Positions 6,963 through 8,954 of a stretch of 8,954 bases of DNA are shown in pieces. The position numbers and the translations under genes are program-made. Where the stretch lies: assembly GCA_028876695.1 (NCBI GenBank), contig JAGWRH010000029.1, positions 1-8,954 of the forward strand, read 5' to 3'. The stretch comes from Acidobacteriota bacterium (GTDB lineage Bacteria; Acidobacteriota; Terriglobia; Acidiferrales; UBA7541). A model generated the notes under the pieces. The model was given only the letters and a program-made list of their open reading frames with translations, was not told where the DNA came from and made no database searches. Position 1 is the stretch's first letter. Each line of letters begins with the position of its first letter.

Positions 6963-6999
6963 GACGCGTCTTGGTTGCAGCCGAACTTTGGAGCGCCGT

Positions 7000-8163
7000 A
7001 TGAATTTGAGCGACCTCGATTCACTCGCCCAGGTTTCACATCCAATTCTCAGCCTTTACTTGGAAGGCCGCTCCAAGCGATCCGCCGGCGGCCGCGCCGC
7101 TTTGAACTCTCGTCCATGGCTCAAGAAGCAAGCGAAACTGCTGGCCGCCGGAATGAACGCGACCGAGCGGAAGGCGTTCCAAGCACAATTCGACCGTGCC
7201 GAAACGTTTCTTAAGAGTTCACCCGTAAACACGCCGTTGGCGATATTCGCGACGGAAGGCAAATGGATATGTTTGCATCTGCCGTCGCCCGCATCGAATG
7301 AACTGCAATGGGGCACCCCGGCCCTCACCCAAATCCGGCGGATTGCCGAGGAGCAACAGAGACTGTGCATTATCGCGGTCGATCGCGCCGGCGCGCGTTT
7401 TTTCCATTACGAGCTCGGTGAACTTGCGGAACTTTCAGCAATGAAGTTCGAAATCGATGTATCGCAGTGGAAGCGCCGGGAACACGGGCATATGGCTCGC
7501 CGCAACACCAAGATGCCGCATGGGCCGTTGCGCGACGCGTTCAAACGGCGCATGGACGAACAATACAAGCACTTCTTCCGGCACATAGCCGAGCGCATCA
7601 AGTTCGTATGCGCCAGCGAACATTCTGCGGCCGTTTTGCTGGTCGGACCCGAGCGCATGACCAAGCCTATCGAATCGGCGCTGCCGCGGGAAGTCCGCGA
7701 CCGCGCTGTCCTGATTCCCGAGGATCTTGCCCGAATCGCGTCCGCCAAACTGCAAGCGAAACTTCTCCCCAAAATCGCTGAATGGATGCGGCGATTTTCG
7801 GAAGAGCGAGCTGCACGCTTGCTCGAAAGCACGCGCGGATCGGTGGTCGGGTTCGATGAAACGCTGGCAAAGCTGCAAAATGGCCGCATCGGAACCCTCC
7901 TCCTGGTGCGGGGTCTCGATGCACCGCTTCGGCAGTGCATCAACTGCGGCGAGATCAATCGCTCGGCGGATCCGGTCTGCGCAACGTGCCGAGGGCCCCG
8001 GCGCAAAGTGATGCTCAGTGAGGTGCTCGAAGATTTAGCAAAGCGCCACCACACCCGGATCGAGATTCTGGATCCAGATGCGGCCAGGAAGCTGGCGCAA
8101 GCTGGAGGAATGGGAGGCTGGCTCCGTCAACCAACGCTGGTGGGGCGCGCTAGAAGCAGCTAG
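7000..8163 (+). CDS. Bacterial eRF1-like protein (baeRF/VLRF1 group) with zinc ribbon, lacking GGQ
   Basis: 387 residues from ATG 7000, chosen because TTTGGAG ends 7 bases upstream; a TTG at 6988 would add four residues. The layout follows archaeal and eukaryotic release factor 1. An N-terminal region (1-115) precedes a central RNase H-like core that starts LCIIAVDRAGARFFHYELGE (around 122-141). A third domain has AAVLLVGPERMTKPIESALP, then a zinc ribbon C313-x2-C316-x10-C327-x2-C330 inserted before EVLEDLAKRHHTRIEIL and a tail GGMGGWLRQP. In archaeal aRF1 a zinc ribbon in the same place precedes an ELAxxxGxKVEIV strand and a GGIAAILRY-like tail, so the match covers domain order and ending. 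Where eRF1 carries the catalytic GGQ, this protein has a basic loop, EHGHMARRNTKMPHG (161-175), before an RxxxEQY/H-rich helix. Peptidyl-tRNA hydrolysis by GGQ is therefore unlikely. A ribosome-rescue, tRNA-cleaving or stress role is a family-level inference. Cytoplasmic; no signal peptide. Confidence 0.78.
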   Translation: MNLSDLDSLAQVSHPILSLYLEGRSKRSAGGRAALNSRPWLKKQAKLLAAGMNATERKAFQAQFDRAETFLKSSPVNTPLAIFATEGKWICLHLPSPASNELQWGTPALTQIRRIAEEQQRLCIIAVDRAGARFFHYELGELAELSAMKFEIDVSQWKRREHGHMARRNTKMPHGPLRDAFKRRMDEQYKHFFRHIAERIKFVCASEHSAAVLLVGPERMTKPIESALPREVRDRAVLIPEDLARIASAKLQAKLLPKIAEWMRRFSEERAARLLESTRGSVVGFDETLAKLQNGRIGTLLLVRGLDAPLRQCINCGEINRSADPVCATCRGPRRKVMLSEVLEDLAKRHHTRIEILDPDAARKLAQAGGMGGWLRQPTLVGRARSS

Positions 8164-8167
8164 CGTG
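8146..8167 (+). terminator. Hairpin spanning the eRF1-like gene stop codon
   Basis: CGCGCTAG (8146-8153) pairs with CTAGCGTG (8160-8167) around loop AAGCAG, giving 8 bp with one wobble, and overlaps the TAG stop. The following bases (AGTTTCGT) contain only a short T-run. A terminator or transcript end-protecting hairpin is possible but not demonstrated. Confidence 0.3.
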
Positions 8168-8179
8168 AGTTTCGTCCAT

Positions 8180-8247
8180 TCGGCGGCATGGGCCGATTAC
8201 CCTTCGGCGGGTCGCCTTGCGAGTGGAAATTCCACGGCGGTCCGCCG
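8180..8247 (+). promoter_or_regulatory. Structured leader with four consecutive inverted repeats
   Basis: Four hairpin-capable elements lie head to tail in the 99 bp before the small basic gene. They are TCGGC-N7-GCCGA (8180-8196), GGCG-N3-CGCC (8206-8216), GTGGAA-A-TTCCAC (8223-8235) and CGGCGG-T-CCGCCG (8235-8247). TTCGGCGG also occurs twice (8179-8186 and 8203-8210). The last two are perfect 13-base palindromes sharing one base. They could be RNA hairpins controlling the next start codon or two operators side by side. I do not recognise a known riboswitch class. Confidence 0.4.
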
Positions 8248-8262
8248 GAAAGGCAGGTGACT

Positions 8263-8403
8263 ATGGCAACGAAAAAAGCGGAGGCAAGAAAACGGATCAA
8301 GGCTGCGAAACCTCGCCGCCGCTCCGCTCGGCGTCGTGCCCAGAAACCTTCGCTGGAATTGACCAACTATCTGCTGGAATCTCATCCGGAATTTGGGAAG
8401 TGA
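8263..8403 (+). CDS. Very small, highly basic protein of unknown function
   Basis: 46 residues from ATG 8263, preceded by AAGG (9 bases away) and AGGTGA nearer the start. An in-frame ATG at 8188 would add 25 residues rich in Gly and Pro encoded by the palindromic leader, which looks unlike coding sequence, so the shorter form is preferred. Residues 3-28 contain nearly all the basic residues (of the whole, 7 Lys and 8 Arg in 46), with runs PRRRS and ARRRA. Residues 29-46 form a different, amphipathic to acidic tail (SLELTNYLLESHPEFGK). This two-part shape suits binding to RNA or DNA with a separate interaction tail, as in small ribosome-associated or nucleoid proteins, but I recognise no family. 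It lies 99 bp after the eRF1-like gene on the same strand. It could be spurious, though the ribosome binding site and sharp composition favour a gene. Confidence 0.5.
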   Translation: MATKKAEARKRIKAAKPRRRSARRRAQKPSLELTNYLLESHPEFGK

Positions 8404-8452
8404 CGCTGCAAACAACTTTGCTTCCGCGGCCGTGTCTAATCAACTAGCTGTA

Positions 8453-8482
8453 TTGGCAAAACGTGTCGCGGTAAGGCAAAAT
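8453..8482 (+). promoter_or_regulatory. Possible promoter for the cytochrome gene
   Basis: TTGGCA (8453-8458) and CAAAAT (8477-8482) are separated by 18 bases. These are the same two hexamers as the candidate promoter before the oxidoreductase at 2511. It sits in the 171-bp gap between the small basic gene and the cytochrome start and would give a leader of about 85 bases. Pattern evidence only. Confidence 0.25.
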
Positions 8483-8574
8483 GGAATGGTGTGGCGCTTG
8501 GAAGGTTGGATCTCGGTGAGGTCGAGAGTCGAGCGATGTACGGACGAAATCGTAGTCCACAAGGAGGCTGTATC

Positions 8575-8954
8575 TTGAACACGGGACAGATGATGTTGGG
8601 CGGCAATTCGAGCGCGAGCACGGTAGTTCTCCGGCGAGCCGTACGTTTGGGAATCGTAATCATTTCGGCATGCGCAATAATGCTTTTCGCGATCGCCGGA
8701 TCGGCCTCCGCGGCCAGCGGCGCAGATACGGGCGAGTCTCTCTTTAAGGCCAATTGCACGGTCTGCCACGGAGACGATGGACACGGGACGGCGACCGGGA
8801 AAGCGTTGAACGCCCCGGACCTGAGTTCGGCGGCGGCGCAAAAACTCACCGACGCGCAAATCCAGTCTCAGATCGAGAACGGTAAAAACAACATGCCGCC
8901 GTTCAAATCCACGCTGAACGCCAGCCAGATCAAGTTGCTCGTAACCTACGTGCG
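8575..8954 (+). CDS. Exported c-type cytochrome, 3' end beyond the window
   Basis: Open from TTG 8575 to the window edge (126 codons, no stop). AAGGAGG (8561-8567) lies 7 bases upstream of the TTG, a near-perfect Shine-Dalgarno, so this start is well supported. After a polar and basic N-terminus (LRRAVR) comes a hydrophobic segment, about residues 25-41, and an A-rich cleavage region (SASA near 43-46). This marks export, or membrane anchoring, to the periplasm where heme is attached. The heme site is CTVCH (61-65) in LFKANCTVCHGDDGHGT, and NNMPPF supplies the likely axial Met107. The fold matches class I / CBB3-type mono-heme cytochromes, small electron carriers. The remaining C-terminal part, including any further domain, is cut off. 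The partner oxidase or dehydrogenase is not visible. Confidence 0.9.
   Translation, partial: MNTGQMMLGGNSSASTVVLRRAVRLGIVIISACAIMLFAIAGSASAASGADTGESLFKANCTVCHGDDGHGTATGKALNAPDLSSAAAQKLTDAQIQSQIENGKNNMPPFKSTLNASQIKLLVTYV

Noticed and set aside
8180..8262. Known riboswitch ahead of the small basic gene
   Set aside because: The hairpins do not show the conserved core of any riboswitch class I know, so it is reported only as a structured leader.
8521..8533. Direct repeat of GTCGAG near 8521 and 8528
   Set aside because: Two six-base copies in GC-rich sequence are expected by chance and are not linked to any other signal.
8436..8859. Minus-strand open frames opposite the cytochrome gene
   Set aside because: The plus strand has a near-perfect ribosome site, signal sequence, CxxCH and Met ligand; the minus translations are unremarkable.

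Overview
This 8,954-base window is GC-rich, gene-dense bacterial chromosome. No transposase, integrase, phage gene, CRISPR array, tRNA or rRNA is visible. The protein mix suggests Acidobacteriota, or a similar soil bacterium, with moderate confidence. That mix is a DUF6152-type exported protein beside a GHSIGHWEGDT-type secreted protein, a small C-x4-C/C-x2-C zinc-ribbon protein, a bacterial eRF1-like protein, and many TTG or GTG starts. The assignment rests on remembered family distributions, not on a search.

Layout. Positions 1-309 (minus) hold the N-terminal part of a DUF6152-like secreted protein that runs off the left edge. It is divergent from 431-1237 (plus), a secreted protein of unknown function. 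Next on the plus strand come a membrane-anchored calcineurin-like metallophosphoesterase (1380-2489), an orphan RutA/SfnG-like flavin-dependent oxidoreductase (2546-3676) and a large fusion of ADP-forming acyl-CoA synthetase with a GNAT acetyltransferase (3816-6512). A clear stem-loop at 3682-3720 separates the last two, so they are probably not one simple operon.

A second block follows. A 77-residue zinc-ribbon protein (6563-6796, minus) is divergent from a bacterial eRF1-like protein with a zinc ribbon and no GGQ motif (7000-8163, plus). Their shared 203-bp intergenic region contains three regularly spaced GTGA/TCAC half-sites resembling a CRP/FNR-type operator. Downstream lie a run of hairpin-forming palindromes, a tiny very basic protein (8263-8403) and the start of an exported c-type cytochrome that runs off the right edge (8575-8954).

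The most interesting parts are the eRF1-like locus with its operator-like repeats and structured downstream leader, and the acetyltransferase fusion. Unlike E. coli PatZ/YfiQ, the fusion keeps the synthetase histidine that becomes phosphorylated in active enzymes. No intergenic stretch exceeds about 205 bp.
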